Under the pieces are notes generated by a model, which searched no databases, was not told the origin of the DNA, and worked only from the letters and a program-made list of their open reading frames with translations. The translations under genes were made by a program, and so were the position numbers. Shown piece by piece: positions 1 through 7,982 of a stretch of DNA of 15,709 nt; the first letter of the stretch is position 1; every line of letters starts with the position of its first letter. Source of the stretch: Anaerorudis sp964444915. GTDB lineage: Bacteria; Bacteroidota; Bacteroidia; Bacteroidales; Dysgonomonadaceae. The stretch is from assembly GCA_964444915.1 (NCBI GenBank), contig CAYUIY010000049.1, positions 1 through 15,709 on the forward strand, given 5' to 3'.

Positions 1-200
1 CTAAGGTTATCGGACGCACCAAAGAGCCGTTGCTTATGCCGGCCGAAGACGAACGTGCAGGATATGTGCCCAACGTGGTTTATTCTTGTGGAAGCTACGT
101 TCATAACGGCGAACTGATCATCCCTTATGCCATGAGCGATTATGCTACTACGTTTGCTAGCGTTGATCTGGATGATTTACTAGATGAGATAATGAGTTAA
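1..200 (+). CDS. GH130-family mannoside phosphorylase/glycosidase, C-terminal part (5' truncated by window)
   Basis: An open frame runs from base 3 to a TAA at 198-200 (65 residues visible). It holds the last blades of a GH130 five-bladed beta-propeller: the stretch GYVPNVVYSCG, then a YAMSD turn and a closing VDLDDLLDEI helix. The first part aligns directly with GYVHNVVFTCG in the complete GH130 protein at 1296-2225, so the two are paralogues. Family members are mostly inverting phosphorylases that cleave beta-mannosides to mannose 1-phosphate; some are plain mannosidases. The catalytic Asp and the phosphate-binding residues lie outside the window, so phosphorylase and hydrolase cannot be told apart here. 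The gene converges on the GT/GH130 operon across a shared terminator. Family is fairly secure, substrate unknown. Confidence 0.8.
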   Translation, partial: KVIGRTKEPLLMPAEDERAGYVPNVVYSCGSYVHNGELIIPYAMSDYATTFASVDLDDLLDEIMS

Positions 201-214
201 TAAGATAATAAGTT

Positions 215-257
215 AATTGTCAGCCCCTGCAGGTAAAACCCGCAGGGGCTGACAATT
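215..257. terminator. Bidirectional intrinsic terminator between convergent genes
   Basis: Bases 215-230 and 242-257 are perfect reverse complements, a 16-bp stem with a GC-rich core (CAGCCCCTGC) and an 11-base loop. The stem ends in AATT on both sides, and TTTTATT follows on the + strand. It lies 14 bases after the stop of the + strand GH130 gene and 25 bases beyond the stop of the minus-strand GT4 gene, so it can serve both transcripts. Confidence 0.9.
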
Positions 258-282
258 TTATTGGACGTACCGGTCATGAAGC

Positions 283-1293
283 TTATTTTTCAAGTATCTT
301 TCGATAAACTTTCAAATAATCGTCCACCATTTTTTCTTTGCTGAAATTTTCTTCTGCACATTGTCTGCAATAAAAACGATCGATTTGGCGTATCAGCGGA
401 ATTTTTTCGACTGCTTCGTCGATGGTATTTGCCAAAAATCCGGTTTTCCCTTCGCAGATGAGTTCGCTCATCGATCCTTTGTTGAAAGCAATCACCGGTG
501 TTCCGCAAAACATGGCTTCGGCAACACTTAGTCCGAAAGGCTCGTTGAAATTGATGGGGTGGAGTAGGGCATACGCATTTCCCAGCAATTCGTTGCGTTT
601 TTCCGGTCCTGCGCTTCCCACGTAAACGATATTGTTGTCGTTGAGATATGGAGCCACTTTCTCGTCGAAATACGCTTTGTCCTGAATGATACCGGCAATG
701 ATGAGTTTCATCTTGGCTTTTAGAGCAATTTGAATTGCCTCCCATGTCCCCTTGTCGTGATGGATTCGTCCGAAATAAAGCAAATAATCGCCCGGCTTTT
801 CACGAAGGGTGAAGAGACTTTTGTCGATCCCGTTGTACACGGTAGCGATATAATCGAGCTCAGGGCTTCGGTCGGCATTGCTGATAGAGACGTAACTATT
901 CCACGGATTGTATCTTTTATAAACGGGAATGATTTTGGGCGACGAAAAACCATGTATGGTGGTCACCATCGGTGTTTTTATCAATCGCGAGTAGGTGAGG
1001 GGCAGAAAATCGAAGTGGTTGTGGATGAGGTCGAATTCGGGAGCTTTTTCCATCAGATAACCAATATGCAGACATTCGGCAACCTTCGGATCGATTTCTT
1101 TATCCTCCTCGTATCCTCTTTCGATGATGCCGTCGAGTTTTCCTTTCGTGATTGAATCTTTGGTGGCAAAAAGGGTCACGTCTACCCCTCGTTCAACCAG
1201 TCCCTCGGTAATATTGGAAGCTACTTGTTCCCACGGACCATAGTGACGAGGCGGTGTGCGCCATGCCACAGGCGATAATATGGCTATTTTCAT
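283..1293 (-). CDS. GT4-family glycosyltransferase
   Basis: A 336-residue retaining GT-B glycosyltransferase of the GT4/group 1 type, predicted cytosolic (no membrane segment). The N-terminal Rossmann half starts MKIAILSPVAWRTPP with a conserved HYGPWE glycine loop near residues 17-22. The C-terminal half carries YFGRIHHDKG (Arg176 and Lys181, the usual phosphate-contacting pair) and the EX7E motif NEPFGLSVAE (Glu251, Glu259), which binds the donor nucleotide sugar. I chose the ATG at 1293. A GTG six bases upstream (1299) overlaps the preceding stop and would add two residues. The stop of the GH130 gene lies just ahead, so the two are translationally coupled. It is the last gene of a GT/GH130/GT operon ending at the hairpin at 215-257. 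Donor and acceptor are not readable; the GH130 neighbours make GDP-mannose a reasonable guess. Confidence 0.9.
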   Translation of the reverse strand: MKIAILSPVAWRTPPRHYGPWEQVASNITEGLVERGVDVTLFATKDSITKGKLDGIIERGYEEDKEIDPKVAECLHIGYLMEKAPEFDLIHNHFDFLPLTYSRLIKTPMVTTIHGFSSPKIIPVYKRYNPWNSYVSISNADRSPELDYIATVYNGIDKSLFTLREKPGDYLLYFGRIHHDKGTWEAIQIALKAKMKLIIAGIIQDKAYFDEKVAPYLNDNNIVYVGSAGPEKRNELLGNAYALLHPINFNEPFGLSVAEAMFCGTPVIAFNKGSMSELICEGKTGFLANTIDEAVEKIPLIRQIDRFYCRQCAEENFSKEKMVDDYLKVYRKILEK

Positions 1294-1295
1294 TT

Positions 1296-2225
1296 TCACA
1301 AGGGTTTTCGGCTATTTGTTAAACATAAATCAACCAGATCGTCAATGCGGGCTGTGCCCACACACATCACTGTGTCGGCTCCTCCCCAGTAGATTTTTAC
1401 GGTACCGTCGTCTTCGGGCACGGCACCGCAGGTAAATACCACGTTATGCACATATCCGGTAATTTCATAGGGTTCTTCGGGTTGAAGAATCCAATTGTCG
1501 CCCACGCCGATGATTTTGGAGGGGTCGTTCAAATCGTGCAGAGCCACCCCCAGACGATAAACACTGCCGTCCATCGTAGGGAATACGCCGTGATAAATAC
1601 TTAGCCAACCTTTATTGGTTTTTATGGGAGGCGCACCGGGACCAATTTTCATTTCGTCCCAGTGATAGGGCTCGGGTTTCATAATTAGCCGAGAATCACC
1701 CCAATAGCGCAAATCGGGCGAATAACTGATCCATATCGACCACGGACTGATTTCGGAATGCGGTCGGTCGAGCCGCGCATATAATCCGTTGAATTTTTCG
1801 GGAAAGATTACTACGTTTCGATAATCGGCTTCGGTGATCAACGAAAATCGTTCCACATTTCTCCAGTCGCTCGTTTTCGCCAATCCTATACGTACTCCGT
1901 GTCGCGAATAAGCCGAATAGGTAATCCAGTATTCGCCATCGATGCAGGTTATTCTCGGATCTTCTACCCCAAAAGCTTCGTACTCGGCAAAAATACCTGA
2001 TGTAGCCGGTACCATAAACGGTTTTTCTTCCACTTTAAAATGATAACCGTCTTTGCTTCTTGCCAATCCCAAAATACTTCTTCCGTTGAGTTTATGCGAG
2101 CGGAACAGCATAATGTATTCGTCGCCGAATTTGGTGACTCCGGCATTGTGAACAGTTGCAACTTCATAGGGTACGTCATGTTTTGTAAGAATCGGATTGT
2201 GTTTATATCGTGTGATCAATGTCAT
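1296..2225 (-). CDS. GH130-family beta-mannoside phosphorylase
   Basis: A complete 309-residue GH130 protein of usual length, without signal peptide, so cytosolic. The family's general acid Asp is seen in GVEDPR (Asp89). Residues that bind phosphate in characterised GH130 phosphorylases appear with matching spacing: Arg136-Asn137 (YRN), Arg154 eighteen residues on (DRPH), His212 (YHG) and Tyr223 eleven residues after it. Retaining these argues for phosphorolysis, giving alpha-mannose 1-phosphate, rather than hydrolysis; this is family inference. The propeller closes with GYVHNVVFTCG and YWGGADTV. Linkage (beta-1,2 or beta-1,4) cannot be read from sequence alone. It starts 23 bases after the upstream GT-fusion stop and its TGA abuts the next glycosyltransferase start, so it sits inside a three-gene operon and probably acts on the glycan those transferases make. 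Confidence 0.9.
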   Translation of the reverse strand: MTLITRYKHNPILTKHDVPYEVATVHNAGVTKFGDEYIMLFRSHKLNGRSILGLARSKDGYHFKVEEKPFMVPATSGIFAEYEAFGVEDPRITCIDGEYWITYSAYSRHGVRIGLAKTSDWRNVERFSLITEADYRNVVIFPEKFNGLYARLDRPHSEISPWSIWISYSPDLRYWGDSRLIMKPEPYHWDEMKIGPGAPPIKTNKGWLSIYHGVFPTMDGSVYRLGVALHDLNDPSKIIGVGDNWILQPEEPYEITGYVHNVVFTCGAVPEDDGTVKIYWGGADTVMCVGTARIDDLVDLCLTNSRKPL

Positions 2226-2248
2226 AAGTAATTATTTTTAGTAAAGGA

Positions 2249-4507
2249 TTATCTCGATAAAAGTGCTTCATGTTCTTGAGCAGCCAGAATGGTAAGGTGC
2301 GAAATCCAATAGGCCAACGTACTTTCGGCACCCTGATTTCGGTTTATTCCTGTTTCTTCCAGTCCGTCGCAACACCCCTTTGTTTCGTGGTCGTACAACG
2401 GTAAACGGAGCGAGTTTTCACCCAAAAACCACAAATAGCATTTAAACATTTTCTCCAGATATTCGGTTTCTTTTGTGATTTGAAACAATTGATGGTAAAG
2501 CAATATCATAGCCATAACATCAATCGATTGCTGCGCATATTTCGGTACAGTGCTGCCTTTTCTGTACCAACTTTTGTTTCCGATCGGTATGAAATAATCG
2601 GCTTTCATGGTTAACGATTCCAAGAATCGGGTAGTTTTCAGACCAATATCGAACCATTCGCGATTTCCGGTAATTTCATATGCCGAAAACAGCGCCAGTG
2701 GAATGATGGCGTTGTCGTAGGTGACCACATCTTCAAACCAGTCCCAATTTTCGGCATGATAATTTTTATAAGAGTCTGTGATCAGCGAAACTAAGTTGGC
2801 CATGCGATTTACCATTGCTTCGTCGTCCGGAGCTCCTTTCAGATAATGGCTGATGCCGATGATGGTGTTGGCTGCTCCCCGTATGCTTTGTATTTTTTCG
2901 AAATAAGGAACAGTGCGGAAAAACAATTCTCTTCCAAGTTGTCGAAAAGCATCATGGGGTGGAAATCGCAGCAGGTATCCCAGTGCCCAGACTGTTCTTC
3001 CGAATGAATCGTCTGAACCTTTTTCATCGAGATACTGTCTGTTGAAACTAAGAAAATTTCTGAAATTGCCGTTAGGGAGTTGCATATAGTGAATAAAACT
3101 CAGATAAACAGGCATAAGTGAGAGTGTTTCCCTGTCTTTGGTTTGCCGATAGGCCATCGTTGTCATTAGCAACGCCCGCGAGTTATCGTCCACACAATAC
3201 CCTTCTTTAAGGTTGGGAATTCCATACTTGGCATGTTGAACAATTCCCGTATCATCTGTCAGCCTGCGAATGTGCTCCAGTGTGTACGAGGGCAACATAC
3301 GAATATCGATTGCCTGTTTCTCGTTTATTTTTTCTTCTTTTTTCCAGTTGTTTTTTACGTATTCTGAAAGAGATAAGTATTTCTTTCCGATTTTTGGCCA
3401 GCGGATTTTTTTGCCGTATTCGTATGCTTTTCTGCGAATCTCTTCGAGTGTTTTTTCGTCCTCAAACAATTCGAGCAATATTTCGGCAAGCTCGTCCGAA
3501 TTTTTAAATCCGAACAATCTTCCTCTTCCTTCATCGAGTAATTCTTGTGCATGCCAATAGGGTGTGGACACTACGGCACAACCTGCCCCAATGGCGTAAG
3601 TAAGTGTTCCGCTGGTAATTTGGGCTTCGTTTAAATAAGGAGTAACGTAGATATCGCAGGCTTGGAGATATTCAAACAGTTGCTCTTCGGTGACAAATTT
3701 GTTGTTAAAATGGACATTTTTTTCGAGGTTGAGCTTTTTTACCAGTCTGAGCAGATAATCGCGATATTCTTCTCCCGAGTGTTTTAACACATTGGGGTGA
3801 GTTGCACCCAACACAAGGTAAAGAACATCGGGATGTTTTTCTACCACTTTCGGAAGAGCATTTATTACGGTTTCGATCCCTTTGTTACGACTCAATAGCC
3901 CAAAAGTCAGCAAAACTTTTCTTCCTGTAAGTCTGTGTTTTTGTTTGGCTGTTTGTCGCGTCAACCTTTCAAATTCGGGTACTCCGTGTTCAATAAGTGC
4001 GATTTTTTCGCGAGGAATGTGATAGATTTCTTCCAAAAACTGGACGGCGCGTTTACTCATCACCACAATGCGTGCTGCTTGTTTCCCAATTTCTTCAACA
4101 ATAGCTCGTTGAGTATATGAAGGTTCTTTAAGAACGGTATGAAATGTTACAATAAGAGGTATTTCGAGCCGGTGAAGCAGAGGGAGAATAAAAACGCCAT
4201 CGTCACCGCCGAAAATACCAAATTCGTGTTGAAGCACACACACCTCGGCATCGCTGTAATTAATAAATTTGGCAGAGTCGGGTTGGTGATTTTGCCGAAT
4301 AATGAATTTTACTTCTTCAGGGTATTCGTATTTTGCATCCTCTTCGTTAATGGCAATCACCATTGCATGGTTTGTGATTTTTTTACTTGAGGTATTTTGC
4401 ACGATAGCTTTTACAAGGTTGTTGGTAAACGTTCCGATTCCGCATTGACGGGGAGGATATGTCCCGATAAATGCTATTTTCATTTCGTTTATTCTTTTGA
4501 TTTTCAT
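2249..4507 (-). CDS. Bifunctional-looking GT4 glycosyltransferase fused to a C-terminal alpha/alpha-toroid-like domain
   Basis: A 752-residue protein, about twice a normal GT4 enzyme. Residues 9-385 are a GT-B transferase: FIGTYPPRQCGIGTFT glycine loop (13-28), HEFGIFGG (94-101), FGLLSRNKG (202-210, Arg207 and Lys209). The usual EX7E motif is reduced to NEAQITSGTLTYAIGAG: Glu294 is present but the second Glu position is Leu302. Residues about 400-752 are helical and resemble glycosidase-like toroid domains, with polar clusters VDDNSRALL (439-447), DDSFGRTVWALGYL (499-512), DWFEDVVTYDNA (589-600) and NRNQGAESTLAYW (722-734). I do not know that domain's activity. The ATG at 4507 gives the longest frame; the ATG at 4483 (MKIAFIGTYPPR) fits the usual family start, and neither has a strong ribosome site. 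First gene of the operon. Confidence 0.85.
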   Translation of the reverse strand: MKIKRINEMKIAFIGTYPPRQCGIGTFTNNLVKAIVQNTSSKKITNHAMVIAINEEDAKYEYPEEVKFIIRQNHQPDSAKFINYSDAEVCVLQHEFGIFGGDDGVFILPLLHRLEIPLIVTFHTVLKEPSYTQRAIVEEIGKQAARIVVMSKRAVQFLEEIYHIPREKIALIEHGVPEFERLTRQTAKQKHRLTGRKVLLTFGLLSRNKGIETVINALPKVVEKHPDVLYLVLGATHPNVLKHSGEEYRDYLLRLVKKLNLEKNVHFNNKFVTEEQLFEYLQACDIYVTPYLNEAQITSGTLTYAIGAGCAVVSTPYWHAQELLDEGRGRLFGFKNSDELAEILLELFEDEKTLEEIRRKAYEYGKKIRWPKIGKKYLSLSEYVKNNWKKEEKINEKQAIDIRMLPSYTLEHIRRLTDDTGIVQHAKYGIPNLKEGYCVDDNSRALLMTTMAYRQTKDRETLSLMPVYLSFIHYMQLPNGNFRNFLSFNRQYLDEKGSDDSFGRTVWALGYLLRFPPHDAFRQLGRELFFRTVPYFEKIQSIRGAANTIIGISHYLKGAPDDEAMVNRMANLVSLITDSYKNYHAENWDWFEDVVTYDNAIIPLALFSAYEITGNREWFDIGLKTTRFLESLTMKADYFIPIGNKSWYRKGSTVPKYAQQSIDVMAMILLYHQLFQITKETEYLEKMFKCYLWFLGENSLRLPLYDHETKGCCDGLEETGINRNQGAESTLAYWISHLTILAAQEHEALLSR

Positions 4508-4600
4508 ATATCTTGTATTTTTTATGATGTTGATTTGTATAATTCTACAATCTTTATTAAAAACGTCTTAGCGAGGGGTAAAGTTCGCTTTAATGTTAAC

Positions 4601-4627
4601 AAAAAACCACCGAAGGTCGGTGGTTTT
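4601..4627 (-). terminator. Intrinsic terminator of eno
   Basis: A 10-bp perfect stem (4603-4612 with 4618-4627, core ACCACCG/CGGTGGT) with a five-base loop. On the minus strand it is followed by a run of T, 33 bases past the enolase stop codon. This separates eno from the downstream glycosyltransferase operon. Confidence 0.85.
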
Positions 4628-4659
4628 CAATAACTGAGTTTCTTCTCAGCAATTTTTTT

Positions 4660-5943
4660 TTATTTAATTTTCTTAAAACCATACACCGCACGGTTGCCAA
4701 GTTCTTCTTCGATGCGGAGCAACTGGTTGTATTTAGCCATACGGTCCGAGCGGCTAAGTGACCCTGTTTTGATCTGTCCCGAATTGGTGGCAACAGCAAT
4801 ATCGGCAATGGTTGCATCTTCTGTTTCTCCCGAACGGTGAGAAGTAACGGTTGTATAACCGTGGCGATGAGCCATTTCTATGGCGTTTAATGTTTCGGTG
4901 AGCGTGCCAATCTGATTTACTTTAATGAGGATAGAATTTGCGCAACCCATTTTGATCCCTTTTTCGAGGAATTCAACATTGGTTACAAACAAATCGTCTC
5001 CAACCAGCTGACATTTATTGCCTATCTTTTCGGTAAGCAATTTCCATCCGTCCCAATCGTTTTCGCTCATTCCGTCCTCAATAGAGTCGATGGGATATTT
5101 CGCGATCAGCTGTTCCAGGTATTCAACCTGTTCTGCTGAAGTTCTTTTCTTCCCTTTATCGCCTTCAAAAAGGGTATAGTCGTAAATACCGTCTTTATAA
5201 AATTCCGAAGCGGCACAATCGAGCGCGATCATTACGTCTTTACCCGGTTCGTAGCCGGCATTGCGGGTGGCGGTAAGAATACATTCCAATGCTTCTTCTG
5301 TACCTCCTGCAAGATGAGGGGCAAATCCTCCTTCATCACCTACAGCTGTACTCAACCCTTTTTCGCTAAGAACTTTTTTCAATGCATGGAAAATTTCGGC
5401 ACCCATGCGTAATCCTTCACGGAAGGAAGGGGCGCCTACCGGTCGGATCATGAATTCCTGAAATGCGATGGGTGCGTCGGAGTGTGAGCCGCCGTTTATG
5501 ATGTTCATCATGGGAATAGGCAGTACATAGGCATTTGCTCCTCCGATATAACGGTACAGGGGAAGTCCCAGATAATCGGCAGCGGCTTTAGCAACCGCCA
5601 GAGAAACGCCCAACAGCGCATTTGCACCAAGATTGGATTTTGTTTTTGTACCATCCAATTCCAACAGCTTGGCATCGATTCCGCGCTGATCCAATGCGAT
5701 CATCCCGATTAAAGCGGGTGCAATGATCTCGTTCACATTGGCAACAGCTTTCAAAACGCCTTTGCCTCCGTATCTTTTTTTGTCTCCGTCGCGAAGTTCC
5801 AGCGCTTCATTTTCGCCTGTAGATGCACCTGAAGGAACAGCTGCACGACCAAATGCACCCGATTCGGTGTACACATCTACCTCCACTGTTGGATTTCCTC
5901 TCGAATCCAGAATTTCGCGTCCTAAAATACTTACAATTCTCAT
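4660..5943 (-). CDS. eno: Enolase (phosphopyruvate hydratase)
   Basis: Converts 2-phosphoglycerate to phosphoenolpyruvate in glycolysis and the reverse in gluconeogenesis; cytosolic. Full length at 427 residues. Visible motifs are the N-terminal ILDSRGNPTVEVD (11-23), SGASTGENEA loop (38-47), GDEGGFAP with catalytic acid Glu204, the Mg ligands Asp242 (ALDCAAS), Glu289 (SIEDG) and Asp316 (VGDDLF), catalytic base Lys341 in LIKVNQIGTLTE, and SHRSGETED (368-376). The substrate-loop His is in NGGSHSD (His154). The ATG at 5943 is the natural start. The gene has its own -7 element upstream and a terminator downstream, so it can be a single-gene transcript, perhaps also reached by read-through from marC. 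Confidence 0.98.
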   Translation of the reverse strand: MRIVSILGREILDSRGNPTVEVDVYTESGAFGRAAVPSGASTGENEALELRDGDKKRYGGKGVLKAVANVNEIIAPALIGMIALDQRGIDAKLLELDGTKTKSNLGANALLGVSLAVAKAAADYLGLPLYRYIGGANAYVLPIPMMNIINGGSHSDAPIAFQEFMIRPVGAPSFREGLRMGAEIFHALKKVLSEKGLSTAVGDEGGFAPHLAGGTEEALECILTATRNAGYEPGKDVMIALDCAASEFYKDGIYDYTLFEGDKGKKRTSAEQVEYLEQLIAKYPIDSIEDGMSENDWDGWKLLTEKIGNKCQLVGDDLFVTNVEFLEKGIKMGCANSILIKVNQIGTLTETLNAIEMAHRHGYTTVTSHRSGETEDATIADIAVATNSGQIKTGSLSRSDRMAKYNQLLRIEEELGNRAVYGFKKIK

Positions 5944-5999
5944 GTTGATTTGATTTTTATAAATTAATGAAATATCTTTTTTATCTGCTTTTTGTTTTG

Positions 6000-6034
6000 C
6001 AAATGTACTTATTTTTTATTAAAAACTACGCAAA
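6000..6034 (-). promoter_or_regulatory. Putative Bacteroidetes-type promoter of eno
   Basis: The minus strand reads TACATTTG at 6007-6000, an exact match to the Bacteroidetes -7 consensus TAnnTTTG, about 57 bases before the eno ATG. A TTTG lies at 6034-6031, 23 bases upstream, slightly longer than the usual 19-21 spacing and inside the last codons of the MarC gene. The -7 match is good; the -33 assignment is tentative. Confidence 0.6.
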
Positions 6035-6622
6035 AGAAGCGATGAGAGCACTCATGTTCGAAGTAATTAAGCGTATGGAAATAGCCATAAGGATGATGCC
6101 GAAAAACTTGCGTATAATGTAAACTCCGCTTGCTCCCATCAATTTTTTCACCACATCGAGATAATGTAATACAGCGTAAACCAGCACCATGTTGAGCGCT
6201 ACGGCTATAATGATGTTGATGATATTGTATTCAGCCCGCATGGAAATGAGGGTGGTAAATGTTCCGGGTCCCGCTATCAGCGGAAAAACCACCGGTACCA
6301 ACGTGGAAGAATCTTCGCTATCGGGATTGTCGTTTTTGAAAATTTCTACTCCGAATATCATTTCGATAGAAATAATGAGAATAACCAATGCTCCGGCAAC
6401 GGCAAACGACGATACATCAACCTGAAACAATTTCAGTATCCACTCTCCTACAAAAAGGAAGAGGAGTAAAATGAAAAATGAATAAAGAGCCGCTTTGGTA
6501 GGTTCAATAATCTTATTTTTGCTTCTTAAGTTTAGAAAAATGGGCACCGATCCCGTTACGTCAATAATGGCAAACAGAACCAGAAAGGCGCTGACTATTT
6601 CTACTCCGTTTAATCCGAACAT
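6026..6622 (-). CDS. MarC-family (UPF0056) integral membrane protein
   Basis: A 198-residue inner-membrane protein with about six hydrophobic helices (roughly residues 6-26, 44-64, 73-93, 108-128, 134-155, 168-190). It has the family hallmarks: an early DVTGSVPIFLNL segment (21-32) and the central VPVVFPLIAGPGTFTTLISM motif (about 109-128), which is nearly invariant. A short charged loop (KNDNPDSEDS) lies between helices 3 and 4. Despite the MarC name (multiple antibiotic resistance), members have no proven resistance or transport role, so I give no function beyond membrane protein. It starts 82 bases after the GT2 stop, and a candidate promoter lies in that region. Its own stop is 82 bases before eno, with no terminator between. 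Confidence 0.9.
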   Translation of the reverse strand: MFGLNGVEIVSAFLVLFAIIDVTGSVPIFLNLRSKNKIIEPTKAALYSFFILLLFLFVGEWILKLFQVDVSSFAVAGALVILIISIEMIFGVEIFKNDNPDSEDSSTLVPVVFPLIAGPGTFTTLISMRAEYNIINIIIAVALNMVLVYAVLHYLDVVKKLMGASGVYIIRKFFGIILMAISIRLITSNMSALIASFA

Positions 6623-6683
6623 AGGTGCGATTTTAATAATTTAGAATTTAGGATAAAGGAAGTTGTTGGTTACGTTTTGCATA

Positions 6684-6715
6684 CAAAAATACTTTTTTAT
6701 GGCTTAATTTCCAAT
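6684..6715 (-). promoter_or_regulatory. Putative promoter of the MarC-family gene
   Basis: The minus strand shows TATTTTTG at 6691-6684 (exact TAnnTTTG) with ATTG at 6715-6712, spaced by 20 bases. The -33 part overlaps the 3' end of the GT2 gene. The start codon is 61 bases downstream of the -7 element. Confidence 0.55.
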
Positions 6716-7897
6716 ATATTTTAAATATTTGTTGTTGCAAGTAACTAAGGATTCCAAATTAAAATAACCTTCCTGGTGTGCAAAATTAAGATATTTTATA
6801 ATATTGAATGCATTGAAATGTTGGAAAAACCTTTTGCGAAACGAAACCCTGCCGGCGCAATTGTTGCTACAATCCATGATATCGGCCGTTACATTGTTAT
6901 GTCGGATAAATTCCTGCAAAGAGGGGTGCAACAGCGTTATTTTTTCCTCAACCCTATTCTCGGGTTGTTTAAAAAAATGATCTATTGTGTCGAAAAGCTG
7001 TTTTAGTGCGGCAAAAGCATCCATGGAATAGACTTTGATTTGTCCATCGGGCTCGGCTATAATTTTTTGTAGTGCAGGGCCTGTACCGAAAGGCACTCTT
7101 TCCGAAAAGCGTGCCATCGGATATACAAACACATCATCCAATACCGCAACTTTGCCCATTGGGAATATTTTTTGCAGGAAGTAAAAATCTTCCCCTCCTT
7201 GTTGTCTTCCCATTCCTCCGGAGCGTACGTAAGCATCGGCTGTAACGGCAAAAGCCGACCCAATGGTGCGATAGTAATAGGGAAATCCGGTATATTTTAG
7301 TGCTTCTTCGAAATACCGTAGATAACCCTCGTACTCGCGGATGGCCTTTTCTATTGCCTCATCGTTGCCCTCTACGCGGTGGTGAAAATTGTGAATAGTA
7401 CACTGCACCTTTTTATCTTGAAAAGCATCGTAAATATCCTGCAGATAATTTTTCGAAACCGTGCAATCGGCATCTAGCGAAATAAGTATCCCTTTGGGAT
7501 TGCCGGTTTTATAGAAATAATCGATAGCCAGATCCATCCCGATTTTGCGAGCCAATCCCACTCCGCCGTGTTTTTTGGGAAGATTTTCAAAAATTACCGG
7601 CACAAAAAACAAGCGATCGGTTGAGAAGGTTTTGGAAAATTTCTGCGCCTCACGGTAAGTTTCTCTGTTTTGCTGTATCGCTTTTTCGTCTGATTTTACA
7701 GTTGAATTGATCACAATTATTACCTGTGTATTCGTTTCGGGAGGACGGCATTCAATAAGACTATCGAGGGTGAGGGATAGTTCTTTTTCGTTGTAACAGG
7801 GGATGATTACTGCCATATCGGCAATACATTCTAACGGAAGAGAAGGCTTTAGGTATTCGCTTCGCTGTCTTTGAAGATATGCCGGCCAGTGTTTCAT
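6704..7897 (-). CDS. GT2-family glycosyltransferase
   Basis: A 397-residue GT-A type transferase without membrane helices, so probably a soluble cytosolic enzyme. The domain begins at MAVIIPCYNEKELSLTLDSL (28-47), the nucleotide-binding strand and NE motif. The metal-binding DxD follows as SLDADC (Asp142-Asp144), then GGMGRQQGGED (227-237), whose Glu236/Asp237 match the acidic ED motif near the catalytic base. About 110 residues after residue 290 form a tail I do not recognise. The start is the ATG at 7897; a TTG six bases upstream is unlikely. It follows the OmpH terminator, and no convincing promoter was found between them. It stands alone, outside any polysaccharide cluster, so sugar and acceptor are unknown. 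Confidence 0.88.
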   Translation of the reverse strand: MKHWPAYLQRQRSEYLKPSLPLECIADMAVIIPCYNEKELSLTLDSLIECRPPETNTQVIIVINSTVKSDEKAIQQNRETYREAQKFSKTFSTDRLFFVPVIFENLPKKHGGVGLARKIGMDLAIDYFYKTGNPKGILISLDADCTVSKNYLQDIYDAFQDKKVQCTIHNFHHRVEGNDEAIEKAIREYEGYLRYFEEALKYTGFPYYYRTIGSAFAVTADAYVRSGGMGRQQGGEDFYFLQKIFPMGKVAVLDDVFVYPMARFSERVPFGTGPALQKIIAEPDGQIKVYSMDAFAALKQLFDTIDHFFKQPENRVEEKITLLHPSLQEFIRHNNVTADIMDCSNNCAGRVSFRKRFFQHFNAFNIIKYLNFAHQEGYFNLESLVTCNNKYLKYIGN

Positions 7898-7918
7898 AAA
7901 CAATTAAAATATGAGAAT

Positions 7919-7961
7919 AAAAAAATAAGGCTCTTCATCTATAAAGAATAAAGAACCTTAT
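7919..7961 (-). terminator. Intrinsic terminator after the OmpH-family gene
   Basis: The arms at 7925-7935 and 7951-7961 form an 11-bp stem with one G-U pair. On the minus strand the stem is followed by seven T residues (7925-7919). It lies 22 bases past the OmpH-family stop codon, so it ends the small-membrane-protein/OmpH transcript and isolates the GT2 gene. Confidence 0.85.
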
Positions 7962-7982
7962 ATCGTTAGATAATAAAGAGTA

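Noticed and set aside
4634..4660. Small hairpin CTGAG-N6-CTCAG followed by a T-run on the + strand, just past the eno stop
   Set aside because: It would terminate a + strand transcript, but no + strand gene reads into it, and the 5-bp stem is weak.
5938..6025. Riboswitch or leader structure ahead of eno
   Set aside because: The leader is short and AT-rich with no stem of note; only a promoter element is supported.
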